Source: Otis tarda (taxonomy: Eukaryota; Chordata; Aves; Otidiformes; Otididae). From it: a stretch of 64,000 bases of DNA. The stretch lies in contig CM048552.1 in NCBI GenBank assembly GCA_026413225.1, positions 24,417,001 to 24,481,000 of the forward strand, written 5' to 3'. This document shows, in pieces, positions 50,001-61,700 of this stretch. Numbering within the stretch: position 1 is the first letter of the stretch; each line of letters starts with the position of its first letter. A model generated the notes under the pieces. The model searched no databases and had not been told where the DNA came from. It saw nothing but the letters and a program-made list of their open reading frames with translations. The position numbers were made by a program, and so were the translations under genes.

Positions 50001-50740
50001 CTTTAGTATGTATTTCTTAATTTCAAGTTATTTTTGTTATTCCAACTCCCTACTGAAAATTAAATTGCATCTGTTTCTCTATAAGCCCATTTGTTAATAC
50101 ACCTGTCAGCTTTCTTTCTTTTAAAGTATTATTGTGTTTGTTTCCTCATTAAAACTGAAATAAACAGGAATAATTATGCTGATATGCTTATATTTAATAC
50201 ATTAAAAGCTGGTATTTTGAATAGTAGATATGACTTTGTAGCACATGCACACTTTCACATGCATTCTCATTATTTACTAAAGCATATATTAAATTCAACA
50301 TCCTAAAGAACTCACATTTTAATAAATTGAAAGCTTCATCATGCAGCAAAATAACAAGTTGTTTTCTTGTATTAGACCTTCTGCGCAGAGGAAAAACCTG
50401 TAGTATGTAAATGTATCAGATGCTGATCCAACCACGCAGAGAAGTTATATCTAATGAAAATCACTCTTCTTTAAATTTCTTGCCTCAGTAAATTTAATTT
50501 TTATTTTTTTTTATGACATAGAAAAAACCCGATACTTAGGTAAGCAAAGTATTGATAATGCTGGAAGGACATAAATGCAGGTTAGAGAACTGCTTACTTT
50601 TACCTCATACAGGCATAGCTATTTATTCATTTTTCAGTTGTTCAACTAATTTTTGCATTTATGATTCCTGTTACAGACTATCATTCCTAAATTTTTTAAG
50701 CATGTGATTGAATACCATTAAAAATCAATGGAACACAAAT

Positions 50741-50762
50741 ACATAGTTAAAGTTAACTATGT
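50741..50762. repeat. Near-perfect palindrome, 10-bp arms
   Basis: Arms ACATAGTTAA and TTAACTATGT pair perfectly around AG. Confidence 0.85.
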
Positions 50763-50809
50763 TTAAGTGTTTTTCTCAAGCAGAGCCAGCCAAATGACAT
50801 TTTGATAGA

Positions 50810-50836
50810 AATGCTTTGATAGAAAATCAAAGCATT
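50810..50836. repeat. Perfect inverted repeat, 11-bp arms, 5-nt loop
   Basis: Arms AATGCTTTGAT and ATCAAAGCATT are perfect complements separated by AGAAA. Confidence 0.85.
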
Positions 50837-53514
50837 AACATCTCAGTGGTATGAATGTTTGTTTCTCTCCTGATTGTTGATTGCCAGAATCCATTCCTCA
50901 CAAAATCATCAACAGAATTGCCACTCGCTTTAATGAGGCAAGATTAAGGCCGTACTTTCTACCAGGATGAACACATTCCTTATGAGTGTACCTGCATTGC
51001 CCACCACGTACAAAAGTGTAGCAGTTGAAATGATTAAACCTACTGATATTTAGCAGTTGTTATGTCAAGAACAAAGATGTTGATGGAAGAGTTCTTCTGT
51101 TCCATGAGAGCTGCCAGAAATCCATGTGCTCTGCCGGACACAGTATTTAAAGTGAAGCCACAGAATGACAGTAATCAGCTATGGCACAAAGGGACTGTGT
51201 AGGAACATATTTTTACATATCAGATTTTTTGGCACCTAAATTATCCTGTACTCCTAAAATTCTGAATATTGAAGACTTTCCTAGTTTGATTCACTTAACC
51301 AAATTGCCAGTTATTTTCAAACAAAAACTAGACCTGATGCATAGATGTTTGCAACCAAAAAAAATATATCAGTACACAAATTTTTGAATTAAATATTTTT
51401 GAAAAAAATATTCATAGACTAAAAAATCTATATAAATTCCCTGACAAAATCTTTTAACAGGGAAATAATTGAAAATATAAAATTTCCTTGCATGAGTGAT
51501 TTCATCATAAATGGAAACAAAATTTTACACTTAAGCTCTGAGAGCAATGTTGAAGAATAGATCTTTGTGTAGAAAACAAAACTCTGACTCTGAAAATAGA
51601 TCTGAAGAAAAAGTGCCCTATCATTGATCACTGAGACTCATTTCTTTCTTAAAAGTAATTTGTAGGGTGACATCTGCATATTATCTGCTAAAATATACCA
51701 CATCAGAATATTTTGACTGGGACTTTGTAAACTTAAAATTATATTTCTCAAGAACTGGCTTGAAGTTTGTCAGCGTTAGAAATCTTATTACTCTGATTCA
51801 CCACTCTGAGGATGAAATTCTGGCATATAGAGCATTTCTTATTGATGATAATCTGGTTGTTATTTCACACTTGGAGCATTTTATTAATATCAGTGTTAAT
51901 GTTCATATTAATATTAATTTAGTCCATATTATTACTATTTGTTGTTGTTGATACTTATGCTATAATGACATTTTGCAACCATAATGCCCAATAATGTGTA
52001 GTGATATGCAGTAATATAATAAAACAACAGCAATAGAAATAATGATAACAGAAAAATAATTAATAGTATTTTTATAATACTCGAAGCCTCCAATCAGAAG
52101 TGAAGTCTCATCAGGTTCTCGAAGCACTTAGAAAGCCACACTTTTTCTCCCACAAAACATATATGTAAATTCTTTTGAGACAGGGAAAAATATACTAATC
52201 TATAAAATTCCTAATCAATGCAAATTGTTTATTTTTTTTTAACCACAGGATTGTTAAGGAAATAATATCTCTGACATAATGCCTGTTGTTGCTTATTCTC
52301 ACCCTTATGCAGTTTCCTTTTCCTGAGAAATTGCATTATTCCTGCTCTGAGGATGAGGCAGCACACCCCAGGGAATTGTTCCTCGGGGCCTTTCTGGAGC
52401 GCCTGTTTTTCCCGCACAGCCATTGCCGATGATTTCATACAGTCTCTCTCTACCAGGTCGCCTGTTGGCCTTACTAAACAACCCTCATTGCTTTCTTATC
52501 ATCTCTTGCTACCAAAGAAAACTGCAAACAACTATGTTTAGTAGGTGTTGCCTTAGGAGTAAATATAAAAGCCTTTAATCAGAATTATAGGTATTTTTAA
52601 AAAGCTTCCTAAACTCTGCCATGTCTTCAGGCAGCTAAGAAACAAAAAGCTCACAGCTTTTCTAATTGGAATACTGGAATTATTTTAAGTGAATACAGCT
52701 TCTGGGTTTCTCCTGCCTCAGAGCACATTCCTTTGAAAACCTCAGTCAAGGGTTTTAATAATTTAAATACTATCTTTTTTTTTTTTTTCCCTGTACAGTA
52801 GAAGATCTCAAATATCAAAATCAGTAATAAAAGGTTGATGGCTTTGTGGACACATGGGCCTACTTGACCTTAAACTTTGCTATTTAACATTTATGTGCAC
52901 AATATGTAAGGAGCATTCCTTCTCCCTGGTATAACTGATTAAAATGACTGAATGAGGAGAGGCAGGAGAAACGAGTGTTGTACCTGGCTCAATTCATTAG
53001 CTGCTCTCTGCTTTCCCTCAGTCAGAGCTCAGCTTACAAAAAAATCAACTTTACAGCCAGCTCTTGGGGGAGCACTGGGCACAAGCAATATGCACTGGTA
53101 TTGGTAGGCGCCAGATGTCCAGCTGGAAGAGTGCTGCACTTCAGAGAGCGGAGAAAAAAACCGAGATGTACACTTCATTACTGGGGCTGTGCAGTATTCT
53201 GATGACCTGCAGAGGACCCTGAGGAGAAAAGATGTTAAAACTGAATTATTTCACTTGCCTAATAAATTGGGCCAATAGAAAATCCCAAACCACAACTTCA
53301 AATCTTAACTGTCCAAAAATCTGGAGAAAGTTTATCCCTGGATTACAAGTGCTGGGGCTGCAGATTTTCCCAGTTCGCAGCACTGATGTGAATCAGAAGT
53401 ACTGGCTGCTGTTTGTATGTCAGCCTGGAGAGTCAGCTCTAACTCAGGCAAACCACAAGAATTTCTAAATTACTTTTATTACAATTCAGCTCCAGTTCTG
53501 GGAAAGAAAATATG

Positions 53515-53538
53515 ATCTATCTATCTATCTATCTCTCT
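53515..53538. repeat. (ATCT)n microsatellite
   Basis: Five ATCT units are followed by CTCT. Confidence 0.9.
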
Positions 53539-54529
53539 AATTTTTTCAATGCCTATACCAGCTGATTAGGGCAGCCATAAGGTACAGCTAGGAAGCGTGG
53601 GCTCAGATGAAGCAAAGTAAATGTTTTCATACCTGTGGGAGTAACGTATGCCTTCTCCAGGAGCGCTCTAGGCATTAGTACCCATATGCTACACTGCTAC
53701 GTATTCAGAACAGTCCTGATTGCAATTATCTTCCAAACTTCTCCCCTGGATGACTAGGGAATACTGTTCACTGGTCATTCCCAGATGCCTTGCACACACT
53801 TCTGCTCTGAAAATTAAGATGATAGTTAGTAGTGTGAACACAGGCTGTTCCACGCCAGTTGGCCTCATTGCCAGGGTGTGCACATCTTAGGTGTCTTTAT
53901 TTTGTTCGTATTTTGTTGCAGGAGGCTTGCTAGTTGAGCTGTTCAGGAGGCAGCCGTGTCAACAGAGGTTTGGAAGGAACCGAAGCTCTTGGTTGGTGAC
54001 ACACATGCAGCTTTGTGGTCACAGCTCATGATGTACAAGACTGTAGATGAATGAGGAAGATCTTAATCTCCAGCTTTCAAAACTTTTTACAAAAGCGCAG
54101 AAAAAAAAGGATAAGTATCTGCCGGATCCTCTGTGGCTTTTCCTTTTCTTATGACTCATTCTGTTTTTCATGCACAAAGCAATGCCTGGCAGCCTGACAC
54201 AGGATTATGGGATGTAATTGTATTTTCTCCTCCCAGCTATTTGTGATGGATCCAAAGGGAAGATCATTAGATAGAGGAGGAGAAGCATTATGCTGGGTAC
54301 GGTAGAAACAAGAGAGGCTGTATTTGTAAAAGTAGGGGAGAATAAGAATGCTTTCACGGCTGGGAACGTGAATATCTGTCAGCATTGCATGTATGTAATC
54401 TGAGAGCAGAGGGGAGAACATTCTGCAAAGCCCTGACACAGCTGGTTGTTCTTCCACATTGAAACACTCTGGAGATTTCAGTCCAGACCCAATTTCACAA
54501 CATCTGGATTAGTTTGAAATTCACTTGGA

Positions 54530-54722
54530 CTCTTTCTAGCAACCTTAACAGATAGCCTGGGGAGGCTTTGGAGTCTTTATCATTGGAGGTCTTCACCACA
54601 GCTTATACAAAACACCTGTTCAGGATTGACCTAGGTGTAACAGAGTCTGCCTTGGGCCATCCACTGCACAGCTAATCATTTGGGGTCTCTTTCAGCCCTG
54701 TTTTTCTAAGTTTCTATGAATA
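54530..54722 (+). mobile_element. Ancient CR1 3' end (old reptile/bird-type subfamily)
   Basis: Words match the 3' terminus of old CR1 copies common in turtles, crocodilians and birds: gaggctttggagtctttatc with attggaggtct, aaaacacctgttcaggattg, gacctaggtgtaacagagtc, and the terminus ctctttcagccctgtttttc plus tttctatga. It is much more diverged than the copies at 33440 and 39868. The 5' edge is uncertain. Confidence 0.72.
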
Positions 54723-57700
54723 TAACATAGCTGGATGAGAACATGAAATGAAGGAGGCCCTGACAAAAGTCTGAAGAGAAACTCCTTTCTATGTTCATTC
54801 CAGAATCCAATGAGAGTCTAAGGGACTTGTATATACATCATATAATATATTAATAGCAGACCATTTTTAGAACATGTTGACATTTCATGGTATTAGCAAA
54901 GTCAGAGAGATTTGAATTGCTGGAAGATAAACACCTCAGTACTTTTTTTCTCTTCCCCTCCCAGTTCCCTAATAAAGAGCTTACATGTGGAAAAGTAACA
55001 TAACTACATAAATTTCAACGGCACAGTAAAAATAGCTATTCACAAAGGTTCGAAAGACTAGTAATTAATTTGCACACTCCCTTTCTTGCTTGTTTTATAA
55101 ATGGACATACCTTGCCTCTATTAGATTGCCCTCTCCTAGCAAGTGACTTTAAAAATTAATTAACTGAAAAATTCAGGTCAGGTGCCTAGCACCTACCTTA
55201 CAAGACACTTTGAATTGAAAACATCTTCATCTAGAGTTGTCAGCTAAAGGATGTGGGATAGAGACTGCATTGAGGTTCGCAGAAAGAGATTGTAATATTA
55301 AAGAGTAGAAAAGTTTTTGAACACAATTGTAGGTTCTCCCTATTGTGAAAGTTATAACTGCTCTTGGCAAAGCTCTGCACCTTGAAATAGACTTTAAATC
55401 TTTAAAAGCCAAGTAAACAGACAACAAAGTCAACAGTCATATTATGATTAAATCATTTGAAAGCATACATATGTCTGTGTCTTCTTATCTGTCTGTGCAT
55501 GCAAATATTCTGTATTAAGAATTATTAGCATTAGAATTCAGGAGGGTGATTAAAAATGTTGGAGGATAAAGACAGTAAATAAAAACATTATGTGTGTCTC
55601 GTTCAGTGTGAAACAGTAGCATCAGTAACAAGGTTTGTCCTTGCAGGAAGAAAATTGCATTTTAGTGGAGATTAGGACTTTAAAAATAACATTCACTCAT
55701 TGTACTACAGTAATGAAAAAGAAAACAATGGAAACTTTGATTTGGTACAAGTAGAAGGACAAAGCAGTTATACTGAGCTCAGCAATTCCATTGTGTGTCC
55801 ATGAAAGTCTCTGGAAAGACACCTCGAGAGTCTGCCTCCTAAAAAGACATGCAGTAGTGACAGACTTGGGACAATCAGTTATGGAAAACTTATAGCCTCT
55901 GACTTCCTTCTGAACCATATGCCTGAACCTTTATATCCACCATAATGACATACCTGTCCTGCTGTGGAATCAAAAACACGTCAGGCACAGGATGAAAGGC
56001 ACTGACGTGGTATGTCCTTACTTTGCTGATTCAAGTTTATTTTAAAATATTAATAAGCTAACTTCATATTGCCAGGCTGCCTGCCAGATCAAGTATTATC
56101 TGTATGCGTCTCTCTAACTTTATGCCAGATCAGGTTTTTTCTCTTCTAATTGGCATAAAACCAGCGTAAAAGTGCATAGCCAGCACAAATCCTATATGGG
56201 CAGGACATTTGCCCATGTATGATCCAAACCAAAAGTGCATTGCTGTGTGGGGTAGAACCAGTTCTCATACACGCAGGACCATGACCTAACAAATGCCATC
56301 TGGAAGCCTCCACAAGGTTGAGCCATTAACTCTGAGGGACTCCAGCAGAGCCCAGGAGCCAGGAAAGCCACAAAGAGCCTGTAGAAAGCGACTTCTACTC
56401 CCAGGGTCCGACCCACATGTGGTGTCCTTGTTACTCCAGTTTTGAGACTCTTTGTGTCATGACAAGCCAGGGACTTCTGCAATTCACATTGTGTATCTCA
56501 TGAGCATAAACCTGACTTGGCATCAAACCAGCCTGCTTGGATCCCAATAGCAGATTAGCCAGATTTCTGTCCACTTTGGTGTATGTCCCAGGCCCATAAT
56601 ATACCTCTTCGCAGTCTGAAGCTCTGTGACTATTCATAACTGAGTGAGCTGGTGTAAAGAAAGCTTAGTACGTTTACGCAAGCATCAAATTCTCCCCCTG
56701 GATTTTGGTGAAGTACTCAATCAAGCATAAGAGAGTTGCATGACTCGCTAGAGTGAGTGTAAGAGAAAAAAGGTGAAAGCCCCAGATGGACCTGAGTCCT
56801 ATTTTTATTACATGGTTCAAAACCCATTTAGCACGAAGGTAGAATCTATCAAAAGTAACGTGTTTGGGGGAAATTTGTAAATGCTGACCTTCTACAATGT
56901 GAGATGCTAAAAATCATACACCACAAAAGCATCTGAGTCACAGAAACGGTGCTTGTTGTTAACAAATTAGATGTTATTATAATATGAATATGAATATAAA
57001 TACAGCTATACAAAGAAATTAGCTAATACTGCTAAGATTTAATGCCAGCATACTGAATAGCCCCATATTTAGATTTATTTTAGTTATATTGATTGCCACA
57101 CTGATGATGCAAAAATCTTATATAGCATTTCAATACTATAATAATTTGTATATAATTGTTCAACACTAATAACAAAAGAAGGTTTATATCCAGAAACAAC
57201 TCCGGCTTCTGGCTTGTTTCTTATGTCCTTGCTTCATCACAGTGATGTTGCCAGTTAGATTCAGTGATAAAGATAGCTTATGCATTCCAGACCAGAATTG
57301 GTTTAAATTATGACTACAAAAGTTGTCACTGGTTAATGCACTAGGAGATGGGTAACTTGAATTATAAGTAATAAAAAATATAAAATAGTCATAGATAGAG
57401 TTTTCTTGATTTGTTTTCCTATGAGGTAACAAGAGACAAATTCCCTTTTATTTGACTTACCTATTAAAATCAAAGTGACTGTATACCTTCAAAGACAAAC
57501 ATTCAGTTGGAACTGAAAACACAAAAGTCTAGAAGAAAGTTTAACCAGTGAGCATCTGCACTGGAATAAATATTGCCCTCTAAGGTGATTACAGAAACAT
57601 AGCATTGCCAGAGGAAGGATTATTCAGGTTAAAAAGTTCTCCTTTATTCACTAGTCCAGTGAAAGAGAAGTGTGAAAATGAGATTCTTTTAAAATGGAAA

Positions 57701-58175
57701 AGTCACAACTAAATATTCAGGTCAATAGAAGGTGACACAGGAATAACTGTTTAGGAATAGACAAGAAAACTCAATTTTAACAAGGCATAAGATATTGAAT
57801 TAGAGCACCATAGCATCAAAGAATTCAAGTTCCTAATACTGCTAACATTTTAATATATTCAGCACTGTGTGAGTGGCTTTTCTTTGCTGTGTGATATGGC
57901 TGAGAATACCACACCAACATTACGCAAATAATTGAAGTGTTGCTATGGGCTTCAGTGAGAGCAGGTCTTAGTTTAATGTGTTAAGACATCATCCAAGTAA
58001 TTTTCTTCTTGCCATCTTCAATTTGGTATAACACATTATCATAATAAAGGGAGCTGGGAGCAGTAAGATTTGATTAAGTGTCAAAATGCTCTCAGAAACT
58101 AAAAAAATTGAGAGTTTTAATGTCAGTTCTTTGGTTTCCAAAGCAAATAATCTTAAAGGACAAAAGAAAACTGGT
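54723..58175. other. Intergenic, nothing recognised
   Basis: AT-rich unique-looking sequence without an identifiable element. Confidence 0.5.
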
Positions 58176-58756
58176 TGTGGTGGGTTGACCTTGGCTGGAC
58201 TCCAGGTGCCCATCAAGCTTCTCTGTCACTCCCCTCCTCAGCAGGATGGGGAGGGAGAAAATAAGATGGGAAAAAAACTTGTGGGTCAAGATAAAGGCAG
58301 TTTAATAAAGCAAAAAAAGGCCACTTGCAGAAGCAGAAGAAAACAAAATATTTATTCTCTACTTCCTATCAGCAGGCAATGTCCAGCCACTTCCCAGGAA
58401 GTAGGGCTTCAGTATGCGTAGCGGTTGCTCCAGAAGACAAATGTCGTAATAATGAATGTCCCTCCTCCTCATCTTTTCTCTTAGCTCTCTTACCTTAGCG
58501 GACATCACATGGTATGGAATATCCCTTTGGTCAGTTTGGGTCAGCTCTCCTGGCTATGCCCCCTCCTCAGATCTTGCCCACTCTCAGCCTACTGCTGAGC
58601 GGGGAATGTTGGAGAGAGAGGCTTGTTGCTGTGCAAGCACTGCTCAGCAGTAGCCAAAACATGGGTGTGTTATCAACACCTTTCTAGCCACCAATACAAA
58701 GCACGGTGAGGTCTGCTATGGGGAAAATTAACTCCATCTCAGCCAGACCCAATACA
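58176..58756 (-). mobile_element. Solo LTR of an endogenous retrovirus, reverse orientation
   Basis: The element is bounded by TGT (58176) and ACA (58754-58756), as LTRs are. It contains words I know from an LTR family widespread in bird genomes: tgtggtgggttgaccttggc, catggtatggaatatccctt with tggtcagtt, gcactgctcagcagtagcc, and ggggaaaattaactccatct. On the minus strand an ATTAAA poly(A) signal (58298-58303 on +) is followed by a TTATCTTGACCCACAAG block, which sets the orientation. No intact TATA box is seen at the expected place. There is no second LTR or internal retroviral region nearby, so it is a solo LTR. Flanks CTGGT and ATGGG are at best a decayed 5-bp target duplication. I do not name the family. 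Confidence 0.78.
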
Positions 58757-61700
58757 ATGGGCAAGGAAGAAGTTGGAACACTCACATTTAAAAATAAAAA
58801 TACACAATGGTGTCCTTGAATTCCTGCTGTAAGCAATGCAGGACTGGGAGGGATTTATAAACAGCCCTTTGTGCTGTTGAGTCTTTGGCCAGGACCCTCA
58901 AAAGTGACCAGTGGCTAGGTGTCCATCTCCTGCTTGTTTCAGTATGCATTAGGCTGGTAATTGAATGCAAGAGTTGGGCCTCTGCTCATCCACATTAAAA
59001 ATAATATTTTGTGCTAAAAGCATCCCGACTTCTCTTGAAGGCTAAAATAATGATTTTTAATAACATTTTTAAAAATTACTTTATTATTTTATATCCATTT
59101 TGCTTATGAAAAAAAAAAGTAGAATTATAGAGCTTGCTTAAAGTTACATTCTTTTTTTTTTTTTGACCACTACCTCTCCTGAGGAATACTAATATCTCCT
59201 ATCTGCAAGCACTGGAAGGATAAATTAATTAATATTTGCAAAGAGCTTTGGAATCCTGAGCTGAAAGGTGCTAGAGAGTGTAAAGAATTATACTGTAAAT
59301 TATGTATAAGTATTGTGAATGCTGCTTTTTCAGACGTGTCTGCTACAAAGATCACTCAGTAGTTCAGACATCTAAAATGTGGATGATGCAAGACTGTTTA
59401 AGAATTGATTAGTATACCTCTGGGGGTATGAGAACGGCAGTCTACAGCAATGCAGGAGACAACATCTCCTATATCATGAGGAAAATGACATTTCAATACC
59501 ATAAGAAGTTCCTTACGCCTTTGAAGTTACTTCTTAGTTCAAAGCCTGTCAGTATTCTTTATTTTTCATACAATTATGAAAGTGGTTTCAGGTCAATAAG
59601 TGCTTTTTTTTAAAGTGAAAACAACCTAGATGGAGCAGTTATAAATCCAAGGAAAACTCTCTCTCTTCTCCATTGCTATCAGCCACTATTTGGGCTGATA
59701 TTCCCAGCTCCTCTGAAAGCTGCTTAGGAAGCTTCTTAAGCAACTATCCACAGTTGCATTGCTTAAAATCAGGACTGAATATGAACCATAAAGTATTCTG
59801 TTCTTCAAATGCGTGGAGAAACAAGACTGATAAGGAGACAGAGATATCAAAAGAAGGAGCAAAATGTGCATCTGAGCAATTAATAATGGAGATTTGTACT
59901 ACATGAGGGGTCAAAAAGCGCTGAGTAATAAGAACAAGTCTTGTCTGAGTCCAGGTTTATAGAATGAACAGACTTTTTCCAGAGAGGCACTGACTACATT
60001 GACTATTGACTAGACCAGACAGCACAAGCAAGCTGGCGAAAGCCCTGCCTTCAGTGCTTCTGTTGGGACTGTCTGGTACTGAAATGGGATTGACTGGTCC
60101 TGGTATAGATTTTCATGCCACAGCAGGAAGGAAGAAACTGTGGGTCTACCCGTTATGCCATTAGTAAAACACATTTCGGTAAATAATCTTCAGAAACTGA
60201 AGATATGACATAAATTAAGAGCAAAAGGGATTAAGAGGTTTACCAGGATTCTCTTTTCTGGGGCACTGGATGGGTGAAAAGGCCCAATTGATCTTTTTAC
60301 ATCTTTCTCAATGAAATATCTGGATAATATCTGGTAAAAAAAAAAAAAGCTATAAAGCATCTGCCATCAAAACAGGCAAAATTTAATTTTCCCAATTTAA
60401 AAGAATCCACCAGCAAAGCTGTCCTGTTCCCTTGGCAACCTCAGTCTCTCCTCCACCGGCCATGAACTCTCTTCATCTTCCCAGTTAACACATTGGCTCC
60501 TGTGCCTACAGGGCTGTCATCTCCTGCCAACTGAGAGGCACAAATTGGGTGTCTTTAGCACAGTCCAAATGGACGTATTCAAGCTAATAACAAAAGGTGA
60601 CCTACTAGGCAAGTAGCAGAACGTATGTAGACTTGGAAGACTGTGGTGATCTGAGCTGCAGCTAAAGCCTAGGTTTGAGTGGTAAAACAAAATTTGTGGG
60701 GCTGAACACTGAAGAGGGGAAGAAATATGAAAGACAGAAATCCAAAGCAAAAGACAGACAGAATATTACAGCAAGTGTCAGGTTGAAAAAGAAAAATGTT
60801 AGCAGTGGACTAACAGCTGGGTAAGAAAAGAGGAAAGAACATAAAATAATACTACAGAAAATGTTGAAAAAAGAAGCCCAAAAGAGAACCGAGTGGAAGC
60901 TGGAAGGACTGCAGGAATAAGGAATGTTGTTATGCTTTCGTTTTCAATGCTATATTCTTCATGTAATAGTGTGTTACTACATGATTTGAAAAAAAAGTAT
61001 GCGTCTTGTTGACTTTTTTATTTCAAAACCAAAGAAAAAAAGTCTGAAAAAAGTGACCTTTCCTGTGAGGTTGCAGCAGCTCTGTGGCCTGCATGTAAAA
61101 GATCACAGAGTTGGGAGTGAATTTGTCGTTACGCCCTGCTGTGCCCAATAACTTTCCACCAGCCTTCCATCAATATTGACAGTGTGTAACAACCCTTCAA
61201 ATTTCTCATCTTCTACCTGTGGTGAGGTAACTTCTTCAGAGGATTTGAAAGCCAGCCCAGAAAATGAGAAGCAGCCTGAGTCCAGGGTCAGCCTTTCATC
61301 CAAACATTCTCTGATCACTCTGGCAGAGACGAGTACAGGTTATAAAATCCATGTCATAAAGGGAGTTTGAACACAGCAGCATTTGTAACTCAGGAGACTC
61401 AAATTAGTGTCTAAATAAGAAGTTAGGTTCTTTTTTTCAAAGGTGCCAGGTAAATACCACTGGACTGATAACCAGGCCAGTGGTATTTAGCTTGTTAAAG
61501 GGACAATGTACTCTTGTTTGAGTCATATTCAAATTTTCTAATTTTAGCAAATAATTAACTGTATCATGTATCATGTAAAAATTAAAATTGGTTGAAAAGA
61601 TGACGAATATAACTAACTTGCTTTAATATGATGACAGCTTCTTCTTTTTTTTAATGATACATAGAAAAAGTTACCTACATTAATGAGCTTGTTAAGAAGT

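Larger units (their letters stand above)
47091..54529. other. Gene desert, nothing recognised apart from simple repeats and small palindromes
   Basis: AT-rich sequence. It contains two adjacent inverted repeats (50741-50762, 50810-50836), an AT-rich stretch at about 51880-52080 and an (ATCT)n microsatellite (53515-53538). No open frame carries a recognisable domain. Confidence 0.5.
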
